From: SUG1106 sp051883095
Lineage (GTDB): Bacteria > Bacillota > Clostridia > Peptostreptococcales > Anaerovoracaceae
Assembly: GCA_051883095.1 (NCBI GenBank)
Contig: JBJETB010000094.1
Coordinates: forward strand, 1 to 64,000
Direction: 5' to 3'
DNA length: 64,000 nt
The notes under the pieces were generated by a model. That model made no database searches, was not told where the DNA came from, and was given only the letters and a program-made list of their open reading frames with translations. Positions 23,951 to 33,340 of this stretch are shown in pieces. Positions within the stretch are counted from its first letter, which is position 1; each line of letters opens with the position of its first letter. A program made the translations under genes and the position numbers.

Positions 23951-24799
23951 ATGCAGGTAACAAAAACAGTTAAGGAAACAAGAAATATAGTTAAAGAATG
24001 GAAAAAACAAGGTCTGACAGTGGGACTTGTGCCTACAATGGGCTTCCTTCATGAAGGACATGCAAGCCTGATAAAAAAAGCAAGAGAGGAAAACGACAGG
24101 GTTGCTGTATCAGTGTTCGTCAATCCGACACAGTTCGGTCCCAATGAGGATCTGGAAGCATATCCGAGAGACTTTGAAAGAGACTCCGCATTATGTGAAA
24201 GCATAGGTGCAGACCTGATTTTCCATCCGGATCCGGAGGATATGTATGACAGTCCATGCGCTTATGTATCCATAGAAAAGCTTTCGGATAATCTCTGCGG
24301 CAAAACTCGTCCTATCCATTTCAGAGGAGTATGTACAGTTGTTTCAAAGCTTTTCAACATCGTGACTCCTGACAGAGCTTACTTCGGTCAGAAGGATGCT
24401 CAGCAGCTGGCTATAATAAAGAAAATGGTAAAAGATCTTAACTTCGATATAGAAATCATAGGATGTCCTATAGTACGTGAAGAAGACGGTCTGGCTAAAT
24501 CATCCAGAAACACTTATCTAAATGCGGAAGAAAGGAAAGCAGCTCTATGTCTTTCCAGAAGCGTGGCAAAGGGTAAGGAAACAATAGAAAAAGGCATGAA
24601 AGCCGAAAAACTGCTGGGAGAAATGACTGCAGTTATAAATGCAGAACCACTGGCTAAAATCGATTATGTTTCTGCAGTTGATGCATTAACCATGGAGCCT
24701 GTTGAGACAATAGACAGACCGGTGCTTGTTGCAATGGCAGTTTACATCGGTAAGACCAGACTGATAGACAACTTCAGCTGGGAACCTGATGAACTATAA
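23951..24799 (+). CDS. panC: Pantothenate synthetase (pantoate-beta-alanine ligase)
   Basis: The 282-residue enzyme joins pantoate and beta-alanine using ATP. PTMGFLHEGHASLI carries the HxGH-type nucleotide motif, VFVNPTQFGPNEDL the pantoate site, FGQKDAQQL and a KSSRN motif the ATP site. The usual length is kept. It follows panD by 28 bases and uses its product directly. Confidence 0.97.
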   Translation: MQVTKTVKETRNIVKEWKKQGLTVGLVPTMGFLHEGHASLIKKAREENDRVAVSVFVNPTQFGPNEDLEAYPRDFERDSALCESIGADLIFHPDPEDMYDSPCAYVSIEKLSDNLCGKTRPIHFRGVCTVVSKLFNIVTPDRAYFGQKDAQQLAIIKKMVKDLNFDIEIIGCPIVREEDGLAKSSRNTYLNAEERKAALCLSRSVAKGKETIEKGMKAEKLLGEMTAVINAEPLAKIDYVSAVDALTMEPVETIDRPVLVAMAVYIGKTRLIDNFSWEPDEL

Positions 24800-24820
24800 C
24801 GATTAAAATAGAAAAGACAA

Positions 24821-24848
24821 AAGACACCGGTATGTCAATCGGTGTCTT
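24821..24848. terminator. Bidirectional terminator overlapping the ykgJ-like stop
   Basis: AAGACACCG (24821-24829) pairs perfectly with CGGTGTCTT (24840-24848). The minus-strand side is followed by TTTGTCTTTTC. The stop codon of the convergent gene (24835-24837) lies in the loop. Confidence 0.75.
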
Positions 24849-25374
24849 CTTCGTCTCTCGCTCTGGAATCCATCTCAACAAGGTCATAGATAAGAGGGTC
24901 ACGTATGAGATGTGACCAAACTGTATAGGTAGCTTTGACAAAATCGTCGTTAAGTGGTATCACATCCTCAATAAGCGGACATGAATAGGGCAGGTCTTCA
25001 TTGTTATAGACCATTTCCAATACGCCGTCCTCTGATATATAGGGTGCAAGAGGGTAGGTACGGCACTGGAAGGGTCTCATACTGCGGGGACACACCGGAG
25101 GTGTTTTGCATCTTACGAAATATACAGGACCTGTCCAGCTTTCAGGAAAATCATAGTCCTCTGCAGGCTCTGCCTTCCATTCAAGCCATCCGTCTTTTTT
25201 ATTATGAATTTTATGTTCGCCGGGGTAGAGATATATGCCCAGTTCGTCGTCCGTTTCACCGCAGGTGCAGCAGATTGAACCGCAAAGCAGGCCGCAGTCG
25301 CCGTCTATGGGTGAAACTCTGTCCAGAAGCCTGTAGATGGCTTTCCATGTTCTTTTTTTTATAATACTTTTCAT
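24835..25374 (-). CDS. YkgJ-type zinc/iron-chelating cysteine-cluster protein
   Basis: The 179-residue protein has clustered cysteines (DCGLLCGSICC near residue 25, CKTPPVCPRSMRPFQCRTYP in the middle, and a later SCP), as in the YkgJ-like family annotated as binding zinc or an Fe-S cluster. The function is unknown. The chosen start is ATG 25374. There is no Shine-Dalgarno, and a perfect promoter (25382-25410) predicts transcription starting at the ATG itself, so the mRNA is probably leaderless. A longer frame begins at 25455 but would start upstream of that promoter. Confidence 0.78.
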   Translation of the reverse strand: MKSIIKKRTWKAIYRLLDRVSPIDGDCGLLCGSICCTCGETDDELGIYLYPGEHKIHNKKDGWLEWKAEPAEDYDFPESWTGPVYFVRCKTPPVCPRSMRPFQCRTYPLAPYISEDGVLEMVYNNEDLPYSCPLIEDVIPLNDDFVKATYTVWSHLIRDPLIYDLVEMDSRARDEEDTD

Positions 25375-25381
25375 GTGTAGG

Positions 25382-25410
25382 ATTATAACAGTTTTAATAA
25401 CAGCGTGCAA
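25382..25410 (-). promoter_or_regulatory. Promoter giving a leaderless ykgJ-like mRNA
   Basis: Minus strand: TTGCAC (25410-25405), 17 bases, TATAAT (25387-25382). Seven bases separate the -10 box from the A of the ATG at 25374. Confidence 0.75.
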
Positions 25411-25515
25411 TAACCTTAACAGATTTTTAACCCCCTGTTTTCTACAAAACAACACATATTAGTGTTAAAATAAAGCGTTAGTAATTAAACAAATTTAGTA
25501 TAAAAGAGGTAATTG

Positions 25516-28500
25516 ATGAGACTCGGAATTGATGTGGGATCAACTACAGTAAAGCTGATTCTGATTGATGAAAATGATGAAATAATATATCAGAGATATG
25601 AAAGACATATGTCAAGTGTATTCAGCAAGGTAAGCCAGCTGCTGAATGATCTTATGAAGGAAAAAGGGAACATGCAGGTGAAGGTTGTCATTACCGGTTC
25701 AGGAGGACTGGCACTTGCAGATACCATTAAAGCTAAATTTGAGCAGGAGGTTGTTACCTGCTCTCTGGCTGTCCAGAAACTGATACCGCAGACAGATGTT
25801 GTAATTGAGCTGGGCGGAGAGGATGCCAAGATTACTTTCTTCGGAAGCACCGTGGAACAGAGAATGAACGGAACCTGTGCAGGAGGAACGGGGGCATTTA
25901 TAGATCAGATGGCTATACTGCTCAATACAGATGCGGATGGTCTTAATGAAGCGGCAAAAGACTACACGATAATATATCCTATTGCGGCCCGGTGCGGCGT
26001 GTTTGCCAAAACAGATATACAGCCGCTGATAAATGAAGGTGCTCCGATTGAGAATCTTGCGGCTTCAATTTTTCAGGCTGTGGTAAATCAGACCATAAGC
26101 GGACTCGCCTGCGGTCACAGGATTAGAGGAAACGTGGCTTTCCTGGGAGGTCCTCTTACATATATGTCAGAACTAAGAAAAAGGTTCATAGAAACTCTGC
26201 AGCTTGCACCTGAAGAAGTGATATTCCCCGAAAACTCCAAATATTTTGTGGCTATGGGTGCTGCTTTTATGGCAGATAAATGTGACGAGGTAAGTTTAAG
26301 CACCCTGGTGGAGCGTATAGAAAATGTTGACCCGCTGGCTACGGCTTCGACTAAGAGAGTTGAACCGCTGTTCAGAAATCAGGCAGAGTACGAGGAATTT
26401 AAGGCGCGACACGATAAAGCCAGAATAAAGAGAAAGCCTTTAGAAGAATGTAAGGGAGCTCTTTTCCTTGGAATCGATGCAGGTTCAACCACAACTAAGG
26501 CTGCACTCATCGACAGGGATGAAAACCTTGTATATTCATATTACAAAAATAATGAAGGAAATCCACTGGAAGCAACAAGAGAGCTTTTAACTGAACTTTA
26601 CAGACTTATGCCTACCGGATGCTGGATCGGCAACACAACTGTCACAGGATACGGTGAAGGCCTTATCAAGGCGGGTTTCAATGCGGACTTCGGTATAATA
26701 GAAACCATGGCACACTATAAAGCGGCTGAGGAATTTCTTCCGGGTGTGGACTTTATTCTGGATATCGGCGGACAGGATATGAAGTGCATGAAGATAAAGG
26801 ACGGTGCAATATATCATATCATGCTCAACGAAGCGTGTTCTTCGGGATGCGGTTCATTCATTGAAACATACGCCAAATCGGTGGATATGAAGGTGGAGGA
26901 CTTTGCCCGTGTCGGTCTGCTTTCTCAGAATCCTGTAGATCTGGGCACACGCTGTACTGTATTCATGAACTCCATGGTCAAGCAGGCTCAGAAAGAAGGA
27001 GCTGACATTGGTGATATCGCCGCAGGACTTTCATATTCGGTTATCAAGAATGCCCTTTATAAAGTTATTAAACTGAGAAATCCTGAGGATGCAGGTGATA
27101 AAATAGTCGTTCAGGGAGGAACTTTCCTCAATGAATCAGTTCTCCGCGCCATCGAAAAAGTCCTTGGAAAAGAGGTTGTAAGACCCGACATCGCAGGCAT
27201 CATGGGCGCCTACGGATGTGCGCTCAATTCTCTGGCAAACTGGGAAGAGGGACACAGATCAACACTTCTGCATGCTGAGGATCTTGTTTCCTTTGAGGCA
27301 GGAAGCAGCAATGCAAGGTGTGCAGGGTGTGAAAACAGATGTATGCTGACAATTACACGCTTCAATGACGGGACAAGATATGTGACAGGAAACAGATGTG
27401 AAAAGGGAGCGGGAAAGAAGAACAATGACGTTAATCTGCCTGACCTTTACGAATACAAACTGCACAGACTTTTTGACTATGAACCGCTGGCTGAAAAAGA
27501 CGCACCAAGAGGCAGCGTAGCTATACCGAGAGTTCTGAATATGTACGAGGATTATCCTTTCTGGTTCACTTTCTTCACTGAAATGGGATATCGGGTGGTT
27601 CTTTCGCCTATGTCTTCAAAAGAACTTTATGAAAAGGGTATGGATACTATTTCCTCAGATACAGCATGCTATCCTGCAAAGCTGGTTCATGGACATATAA
27701 AGACGCTTGTCGAAATGGGCGAAAAGTGGATATTCTATCCGTGTATAAATTATGAGCAGATTGAGGATGTCGATGCCCAGAACCACTATAACTGTCCTAT
27801 TGTGGCAACTTACCCTGAGGTAATCGCCAACAATATGAATGAGATTTTTGAAGAGTACGGAGTGGAGTTCACTCATGATTTTCTTCCGTATGATGACGAT
27901 AAGAGACTGGCCGACAGACTTTATGATCTGCTTGACCGAAGAGGGGAGAAGATACTCAGGTCACAGGTAAAGGTTGCTGTGGAAGCCGCAAGAGCAGAAC
28001 AGCTTGCATTTAAGAAAGATGTGGAGTCCGAAGGAAAGCGGGCTGTGGAATATGCCCGTGAGCATGGAAAAAAGATAATAGTTCTTTCAGGACGGCCGTA
28101 CCATCTCGATACAGAAATTAATCACGGAATAGATAAGATGATTCTGTCCTATGACATGGTGGTCGTATCTGAAGACTCCATCTGCAATAATGCAGAACTG
28201 CCGCGGCCTATAAGAGTTCTGGATCAGTGGGTTTATCATTCCAGGCTGTACAAGGCAGCCAATGTGGTAGGCACCATGGACGATGCAGAACTGGTGCAGC
28301 TTAATTCCTTCGGATGCGGAGTTGACGCGGTAACAACAGATGAAGTTGAGGAAATTCTGGAAAACTCTGATAAACTTTATACTGTACTTAAAATTGACGA
28401 AGGCAACAATCTGGGAGCTATCAGAATCAGGATAAGGTCTCTTAAGGCCGCCATGGAAGAGCGTGAGAAAAACGGTATAAAGGCAAAGCACAGCGAAAAA

Positions 28501-29739
28501 TCTTTCGAAAGGAAGCTTTTTACCGAGGATATGAGAAAGAATTACACGCTTCTTATTCCTCAGATGTCGCCGATACACTTCCAGTATCTTGAGGTTGCAT
28601 TCAGAGAAAGCGGGTACAACGCTGTAGTAATTCCGACGGTGGACAAGGCGGCTGTAGACGAAGGTCTGAAATATGTGAACAACGATGCCTGCTATCCTAC
28701 CCTTGTAACTCTGGGCAAGATGATAAGCGCACTCAAGTCAGGAGACTATGACCTTGACAGGACAGCACTCATAATGTCGCAGACCGGAGGGGGATGCAGA
28801 GCAAGCAATTATATAGCACTTCTCAGGAAAGCCCTTAAGGACCTTGGAATGGAGCAGATTCCTGTCGTATCCTTCAACATGGTCGGTCTCGAAGCTAATC
28901 CGGGCTTTAAGATTGACATAGACATGGGTAAAAGGCTTATCATGGCGGCGGTATACGGGGATCTTTTCCAGAGGCTCCTGTATGCTACCAGACCATATGA
29001 AGAGGTTCCGGGTTCAGCCGAAGGTATTATGAAAAAGTATGAGGCAGCTATTTTCCAGAACTGCAAGGACGGAAAGCTGAGTACATACAAAAAGCTTATA
29101 CCTCAGATAGTGGCTGATTACGATGCTCTGCCTCTTAAGGATATAAAAAAGCCGAGAGTAGGTGTGGTGGGAGAGATTCTTGTAAAGTATCATCCTGATG
29201 CCAACAACAATATAGTTGACATAATAGAGAAGGAAGGCGGAGAAGCCGTTGTGCTTGACCTGATAGACTTTTTCCTTTACGGAATGTACAGCAAGAAATT
29301 CAACTACGAGAAACTTTCAGGTTCATATAAGCAATATAAAATGAACCAGCTCGGCATAGAACTGATTGAGTGGTTCAGAAAACCTATGAGGAAGGCCTTG
29401 CGTGAGAGCAGGCGTTTCGATGAGCCTTCACATATTGAGCATACTGCGGAAGAGGCATCACAGATAGCTTCGATTGGAAACCAGTGCGGTGAGGGCTGGC
29501 TTCTTACCGGTGAAATGATTGAACTCATAAAGAGCGGAGCCACCAACATTGCCTGTCTGCAGCCTTTTGCATGTCTGCCTAACCATGTAACGGGAAAAGG
29601 CATGATGAAGGCATTAAGGGAGCGTTTCCCTAAAGCTAATATTGTGGCCATAGACTATGATCCGGGAGCCAGCAACGTAAATCAGCTTAACAGAATCAAG
29701 CTGATGATGTCGCAGGCCCATAAGAATATGGAAAACTGA
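25516..29739 (+). CDS. Giant 2-hydroxyacyl-CoA dehydratase activase-like protein
   Basis: The 1407-residue protein is an acyl-CoA dehydratase activase of the BcrA/BadF/HgdC superfamily. It has two tandem ASKHA ATPase domains: the first (about 1-260) with GIDVGSTTVKL and NGTCAGGTGAFIDQ, the second (about 315-570) with GIDAGSTTTKAALID and NEACSSGCGSFIE; the cysteines are the usual [4Fe-4S] ligands. A DUF2229-type region (about 640-860) and a dehydratase-subunit-like C-terminal part follow, with CGEGWLLTGEM near residue 1320. Members of this large class are widespread in Clostridia and lack an assigned substrate. ATG 25516 is preferred to TTG 25513 by spacing to AGAGGT. It is single-gene, closed by the terminator at 29750. 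Confidence 0.88.
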   Translation: MRLGIDVGSTTVKLILIDENDEIIYQRYERHMSSVFSKVSQLLNDLMKEKGNMQVKVVITGSGGLALADTIKAKFEQEVVTCSLAVQKLIPQTDVVIELGGEDAKITFFGSTVEQRMNGTCAGGTGAFIDQMAILLNTDADGLNEAAKDYTIIYPIAARCGVFAKTDIQPLINEGAPIENLAASIFQAVVNQTISGLACGHRIRGNVAFLGGPLTYMSELRKRFIETLQLAPEEVIFPENSKYFVAMGAAFMADKCDEVSLSTLVERIENVDPLATASTKRVEPLFRNQAEYEEFKARHDKARIKRKPLEECKGALFLGIDAGSTTTKAALIDRDENLVYSYYKNNEGNPLEATRELLTELYRLMPTGCWIGNTTVTGYGEGLIKAGFNADFGIIETMAHYKAAEEFLPGVDFILDIGGQDMKCMKIKDGAIYHIMLNEACSSGCGSFIETYAKSVDMKVEDFARVGLLSQNPVDLGTRCTVFMNSMVKQAQKEGADIGDIAAGLSYSVIKNALYKVIKLRNPEDAGDKIVVQGGTFLNESVLRAIEKVLGKEVVRPDIAGIMGAYGCALNSLANWEEGHRSTLLHAEDLVSFEAGSSNARCAGCENRCMLTITRFNDGTRYVTGNRCEKGAGKKNNDVNLPDLYEYKLHRLFDYEPLAEKDAPRGSVAIPRVLNMYEDYPFWFTFFTEMGYRVVLSPMSSKELYEKGMDTISSDTACYPAKLVHGHIKTLVEMGEKWIFYPCINYEQIEDVDAQNHYNCPIVATYPEVIANNMNEIFEEYGVEFTHDFLPYDDDKRLADRLYDLLDRRGEKILRSQVKVAVEAARAEQLAFKKDVESEGKRAVEYAREHGKKIIVLSGRPYHLDTEINHGIDKMILSYDMVVVSEDSICNNAELPRPIRVLDQWVYHSRLYKAANVVGTMDDAELVQLNSFGCGVDAVTTDEVEEILENSDKLYTVLKIDEGNNLGAIRIRIRSLKAAMEEREKNGIKAKHSEKSFERKLFTEDMRKNYTLLIPQMSPIHFQYLEVAFRESGYNAVVIPTVDKAAVDEGLKYVNNDACYPTLVTLGKMISALKSGDYDLDRTALIMSQTGGGCRASNYIALLRKALKDLGMEQIPVVSFNMVGLEANPGFKIDIDMGKRLIMAAVYGDLFQRLLYATRPYEEVPGSAEGIMKKYEAAIFQNCKDGKLSTYKKLIPQIVADYDALPLKDIKKPRVGVVGEILVKYHPDANNNIVDIIEKEGGEAVVLDLIDFFLYGMYSKKFNYEKLSGSYKQYKMNQLGIELIEWFRKPMRKALRESRRFDEPSHIEHTAEEASQIASIGNQCGEGWLLTGEMIELIKSGATNIACLQPFACLPNHVTGKGMMKALRERFPKANIVAIDYDPGASNVNQLNRIKLMMSQAHKNMEN

Positions 29740-29749
29740 ATCTGCCAAT

Positions 29750-29783
29750 ATCCCCGCATCATTAAATTGCGGGGATTTTTTTC
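29750..29783 (+). terminator. Terminator of the activase-like gene
   Basis: ATCCCCGCA (29750-29758) pairs perfectly with TGCGGGGAT (29768-29776), followed by a run of T. Confidence 0.92.
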
Positions 29784-29794
29784 GTTAAAACACC

Positions 29795-29823
29795 TTGAAA
29801 TAAGCCCTGCTATATTGTATAAT
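29795..29823 (+). promoter_or_regulatory. Promoter of yebC
   Basis: TTGAAA (29795-29800), 17 bases, perfect TATAAT (29818-29823). The Shine-Dalgarno is TTAGGAGGTG just before the gene. Confidence 0.85.
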
Positions 29824-29862
29824 GACTTAGTTAAAAATTAAAATAAGTTAGGAGGTGTCTCC

Positions 29863-30591
29863 ATGGGAAGACACGGTACAATAGCAGGAAGAAAGGCCGC
29901 ACAGGACTCTAAAAGAGCCGCAATGTTCACTAAATATGCAAGAGCTATCACAGTAGCAGCAAAAGCCGGCGGAGACCCTGAGTACAATGCAACATTAAGA
30001 CTGGCAATTGAAAAAGCCAAGGCAATTTCAATGCCTAACGATAATATTACAAGAGCTATTAAAAAGGGAACCGGAGAACTTGCCGGTGAATCATATGAAG
30101 AACTGAGCTTTGAAGGCTATGGCGTAGGAGGAGTTGCAGTAATCGTTGAGGCTCTTACCGACAACAGCAACAGAACCACTTCGGCGGTCAGATCAACCTT
30201 TGACAAGTACGGTGGAAATCTCGGTACGCCGGGATGTGTTTCTTATATGTTCTCAAGAAAAGGTATTATCATAATTGAAAAGACTGATGATATTGATGAA
30301 GATGCACTTCTTGAAGCGGCACTTGAAGCCGGAGCTGATGATATGGTTGTAAATGATGACAGCTTTGAAATTGTTACAGATCCGTCAGCATATACCGATG
30401 TACATCATGCGCTGGTGGATGCCGGCTATGAAATCGCTGAATCCGATGTGGAATATGTGCCTTCAATGGAAGCAGCACCGTCAGATCCGCGCGATATTGC
30501 TAAACTCGCAAAAATGATTGAATTGTTGGAAGATAACGATGATGTGCAGAAAGTTTATACAAACTGCTCAATTGATCTTTATGAGGAATAA
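29863..30591 (+). CDS. yebC: YebC/PmpR family regulatory or translation-associated protein
   Basis: The 242-residue protein has the invariant N-terminus MGRHGTIAGRKAAQDSKRA and the three-domain acidic layout of the YebC/TACO1 family (for example NDNITRAIKKGTGE and GVGGVAVIVEALTDN). Family members have been described as DNA-binding regulators and, for TACO1 and some bacterial forms, as aids to translation of difficult sequences; which role applies is not readable here. It has a strong promoter of its own. 6S RNA follows about 30 bases after the stop. Confidence 0.95.
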   Translation: MGRHGTIAGRKAAQDSKRAAMFTKYARAITVAAKAGGDPEYNATLRLAIEKAKAISMPNDNITRAIKKGTGELAGESYEELSFEGYGVGGVAVIVEALTDNSNRTTSAVRSTFDKYGGNLGTPGCVSYMFSRKGIIIIEKTDDIDEDALLEAALEAGADDMVVNDDSFEIVTDPSAYTDVHHALVDAGYEIAESDVEYVPSMEAAPSDPRDIAKLAKMIELLEDNDDVQKVYTNCSIDLYEE

Positions 30592-30620
30592 ATAGGGCGC
30601 GTTTAACCTAAAATAATATC

Positions 30621-30799
30621 AATCCTGGGTTATTCGTTAAGGACACATAATTGAACCTACACTTGAGCTTAGGGAGTCCGGGTTTCCGGTACGTTATGTC
30701 AGGCCTCCTTGAAGGGGAAGACAGAGGTATGGAACAGGACACCCACCTATCGGAAGATAGGGCGTCAATTATATCCTCGACGGTAATTTGGGATTTTTT
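30621..30799 (+). ncRNA. ssrS: 6S RNA
   Basis: The ~178-nt segment folds as 6S RNA, which sequesters RNA polymerase holoenzyme. A long closing helix pairs 30621-30634 (AATCCTGGGTTATT) with 30782-30795 without mismatch if wobbles are allowed, and continues inward through GTTAAGGA and ATAATTGA with only small bulges. A large central bubble follows, whose 3' side has the small hairpin CCTATC-GGAA-GATAGG just after ACAGGACACCCA. A GC-rich apical arm completes it. The closing helix runs into TTTTTTATT, so it also terminates. Position between two genes, away from any reading frame, agrees. Confidence 0.8.
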
Positions 30800-30838
30800 A
30801 TTATAAGCATTGCAAGATAAAGGTTTAGAGGAAAAATT

Positions 30839-31669
30839 ATGAATCATTTAAAACCGGCCGAGATTCTGGAAGTCATTATGAAGACTTCCGAAATTAAGGC
30901 CAGTATGCCCCTTGGAAAAATGATTATTTTCGGCATTTTTGCCGGAGTATACATAGCTTTTGCAGGGGCGGGAGCCAATATGGGCTCATTTAATCTGCTT
31001 GCAGACCCGGAAACCATCGGACTGGGGAAAATTCTTTCAGGAACAATTTTTTCTGCAGGACTCATGCTCGTGGTTCTCGGAGGAGCAGAACTGTTTACCG
31101 GAAATACAACCATGGCTGCCGCGGTAATTGACAGACGTATAAAATTATCATCAATGCTGAAAAACTGGATAATCGTTTATTTTTGTAATTTTATAGGCGG
31201 TGTCCTGGTTGCATTTATGGTATATTATACAGGGGCTTTCAACACAGGAGAGGGCATGCTTGGCGCTGTGACTGTAAAAATAGCTGCAGGAAAGGTTAAT
31301 ATGCCTTTCGGAGCAGCTCTTGTCAGCGGTATCATGTGCAATTGGCTTGTATGTATGGCAGTATGGCTGTCTTCAGGAGCTCAGACTACCGTAGGAAAGA
31401 TTTTTTCAATCTTTTTTCCTATATGGCTTTTTGTGACAGCTGGATTTGAACATTCCGTTGCAAACATGTTTTTTATTCCGGCTGGGATTTTAGCTGGTGG
31501 AAATGAGGTTTTTGCTGTTCTTTCCGGAACGAGCAGTGATGCGCTTGCCAACCTGACATGGACAGGTATGATAATAAACAATCTGCTGCCTGTAACCATA
31601 GGGAATATTATCGGCGGGGCGATATGCGTGGCTTCCGGTTATTATGTGACACTTAAATCGGATAAATAA
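30839..31669 (+). CDS. Formate/nitrite transporter family channel
   Basis: The 276-residue membrane protein has six hydrophobic spans and the FNT signatures: GAGANMGSFNLL in the first repeat, GGAELFTGNTTM, and GIMCNWLVCMAVWL in the second. It forms a pentameric channel for a small monovalent anion (formate, nitrite or hydrosulfide). Which one cannot be told from sequence, but a fermentative anaerobe with formate metabolism would fit formate. The start has GAGG 6 bases upstream. It is 34 bases upstream of an OPT transporter gene and follows the 6S RNA. Confidence 0.92.
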   Translation: MNHLKPAEILEVIMKTSEIKASMPLGKMIIFGIFAGVYIAFAGAGANMGSFNLLADPETIGLGKILSGTIFSAGLMLVVLGGAELFTGNTTMAAAVIDRRIKLSSMLKNWIIVYFCNFIGGVLVAFMVYYTGAFNTGEGMLGAVTVKIAAGKVNMPFGAALVSGIMCNWLVCMAVWLSSGAQTTVGKIFSIFFPIWLFVTAGFEHSVANMFFIPAGILAGGNEVFAVLSGTSSDALANLTWTGMIINNLLPVTIGNIIGGAICVASGYYVTLKSDK

Positions 31670-31702
31670 ATCTTAACAATACACTTGACAGAGGTAAATG
31701 AA

Positions 31703-33313
31703 ATGAACGAAAAACAACTTACGGTGCGCGGACTGATTATCGGAGCTATCGGCAGTATCATACTGACAATGAGTTCTATGTTTATAGCATTGAAGCTCAG
31801 CTCACTGCCATGGCCTATCATGTTCGTGGTTCTCGTTTCAATGTTTGTGCTTAAGCTGATGGGCAATACAAACCTTCAGGAAATAAATGTGACTCAGACT
31901 GCAATGTCTGCAGGAGCCATGGTTGCCGGAGGATTGGCATTTACCATTCCGGGCATCTGGATGCTTCATCCGGATACAGAGCTTTCAATTCCGGTGCTTC
32001 TTGCCGTTACCCTTGGAGGAGTAATTTTGGGACTGATTTTTACAGCTCTTTTCAGAAAATATTTTATAGAAACAAAGAATCTGCCTTACGCAATGGGACA
32101 GGCTGCAGCTGCGACACTGGAAGTAGGTGACAACGATAAGAAGAAAGCGGGACTTCTTTTTATTTCAATGGGAATTGCAGGAGTGTTTACAGCTTTAAGA
32201 GACTGGTTCGCCAAGATACCGGCAACGCTTATGAGCTCAAAGATGATAACCGGATACGGGTCTTATGCAGGAATATGGTTTTCGCCTATGCTTATTTCCA
32301 TTGGATACATAATCGGTCCTGTAGTAATAGGAGTGTGGTTCCTGGGAGCACTCATAGGAGATTTTGGCATACTCATGGGCGGAGTTGAACTTGGTTTCTG
32401 GGATTCTGCCGCTGCAGCAAGCATTAAATCTTCACTTGGTATAGGTCTTATGGTGGGAACCGGTGTAGGAATACTGATAAAGGGAATAATACCTAAGGCA
32501 AAAGATATCTTCGGCTCCATGTTCATAAAGGACAGACTTGGTGACAATTTCATCAACATGAGATGGGCACCTTTCGTTATGATAATACTTGCTGCTGTAT
32601 TCACTTTCATTACTGACATGGGTATAGTGGCTTCAGTGGTTACTATTCTCGGAGCATGGCTTGCTACTTCAATGTCTGCCCAGTGTGTAGGACAGTCGGG
32701 AATAAATCCTATGGAGATTTTCGGTATTATAGTTCTGCTGGCAGCCAAGGCAGTTTCAAACATAGGTGAAATAGAAGCTTTCTATGTGGCTGCTGTTGTT
32801 GCTATCGCATGCGGACTTGTGGGAGACGTGATGAACGATTTCAAAGCAGGGCAGATACTTGGAAGCGATCCGAAAGCTCAGTGGCTGGCAGAGGTTGTCG
32901 GCGCGCTCATCGGAGGTGTTGTTTCAGTAGTTATACTTGCCGTTATTCTTAAAGCTTACGGTGGAGAGGCATTTGGAGGAGAAATGTTCCCTGCAGCACA
33001 GGCTTCGGCTGTTGCTGCAATGGTAGGCGGCATTTCTCACATGCCGGCTTTCCTGATAGGACTTGCAGCTGCGGTAATTCTTTACTGCTTCAACTTCCCG
33101 GTAATCACACTCGGTCTTGGAGTATATCTGCCGTTCTATCTGTCTGCTACAGCATTTATCGGCGGAATAATCAGGTTCGCAGTTGATAAACTTGCACCTA
33201 GATTTGAGGAAGCAGGAAAGGGAACAATTATTGCGTCAGGTCTGCTGGGCGGAGAGTCTATAGTGGGCGTAATAATTGCTATTATCATGGCTGTACAGAT
33301 TATCGCCAGATAA
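31703..33313 (+). CDS. OPT family oligopeptide transporter
   Basis: The 536-residue membrane protein has about 14 hydrophobic helices and family segments such as MNEKQLTVRGLIIGAIGSI at the N-terminus, NLPYAMGQAAAATLEVGD and GLVGDVMNDFKAGQILGSDP. OPT proteins import small peptides or metal chelates with protons. This is the shorter bacterial form. ATG 31703 is chosen over TTG 31685 because AGAGGT (31690-31695) stands 7 bases before it. It probably shares a transcript with the FNT gene; polA follows 28 bases later. Confidence 0.9.
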   Translation: MNEKQLTVRGLIIGAIGSIILTMSSMFIALKLSSLPWPIMFVVLVSMFVLKLMGNTNLQEINVTQTAMSAGAMVAGGLAFTIPGIWMLHPDTELSIPVLLAVTLGGVILGLIFTALFRKYFIETKNLPYAMGQAAAATLEVGDNDKKKAGLLFISMGIAGVFTALRDWFAKIPATLMSSKMITGYGSYAGIWFSPMLISIGYIIGPVVIGVWFLGALIGDFGILMGGVELGFWDSAAAASIKSSLGIGLMVGTGVGILIKGIIPKAKDIFGSMFIKDRLGDNFINMRWAPFVMIILAAVFTFITDMGIVASVVTILGAWLATSMSAQCVGQSGINPMEIFGIIVLLAAKAVSNIGEIEAFYVAAVVAIACGLVGDVMNDFKAGQILGSDPKAQWLAEVVGALIGGVVSVVILAVILKAYGGEAFGGEMFPAAQASAVAAMVGGISHMPAFLIGLAAAVILYCFNFPVITLGLGVYLPFYLSATAFIGGIIRFAVDKLAPRFEEAGKGTIIASGLLGGESIVGVIIAIIMAVQIIAR

Positions 33314-33340
33314 GCATGAAAATGTAAAGGGAGATTTTTC

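Noticed and set aside
24835..25455. Longer 206-residue form of the YkgJ-like protein
   Set aside because: The extension would begin upstream of a perfect promoter, lacks a ribosome-binding site and adds an untypical hydrophobic start.
25451..25466. AACAC-N6-GTGTT inverted repeat as a Rex-type operator
   Set aside because: The arms are only 5 bp and do not match the Rex consensus; this could easily be chance.
30592..30838. Riboswitch controlling the FNT channel gene
   Set aside because: The long closing helix, central bubble and built-in terminator fit 6S RNA better; no known riboswitch core was recognised.
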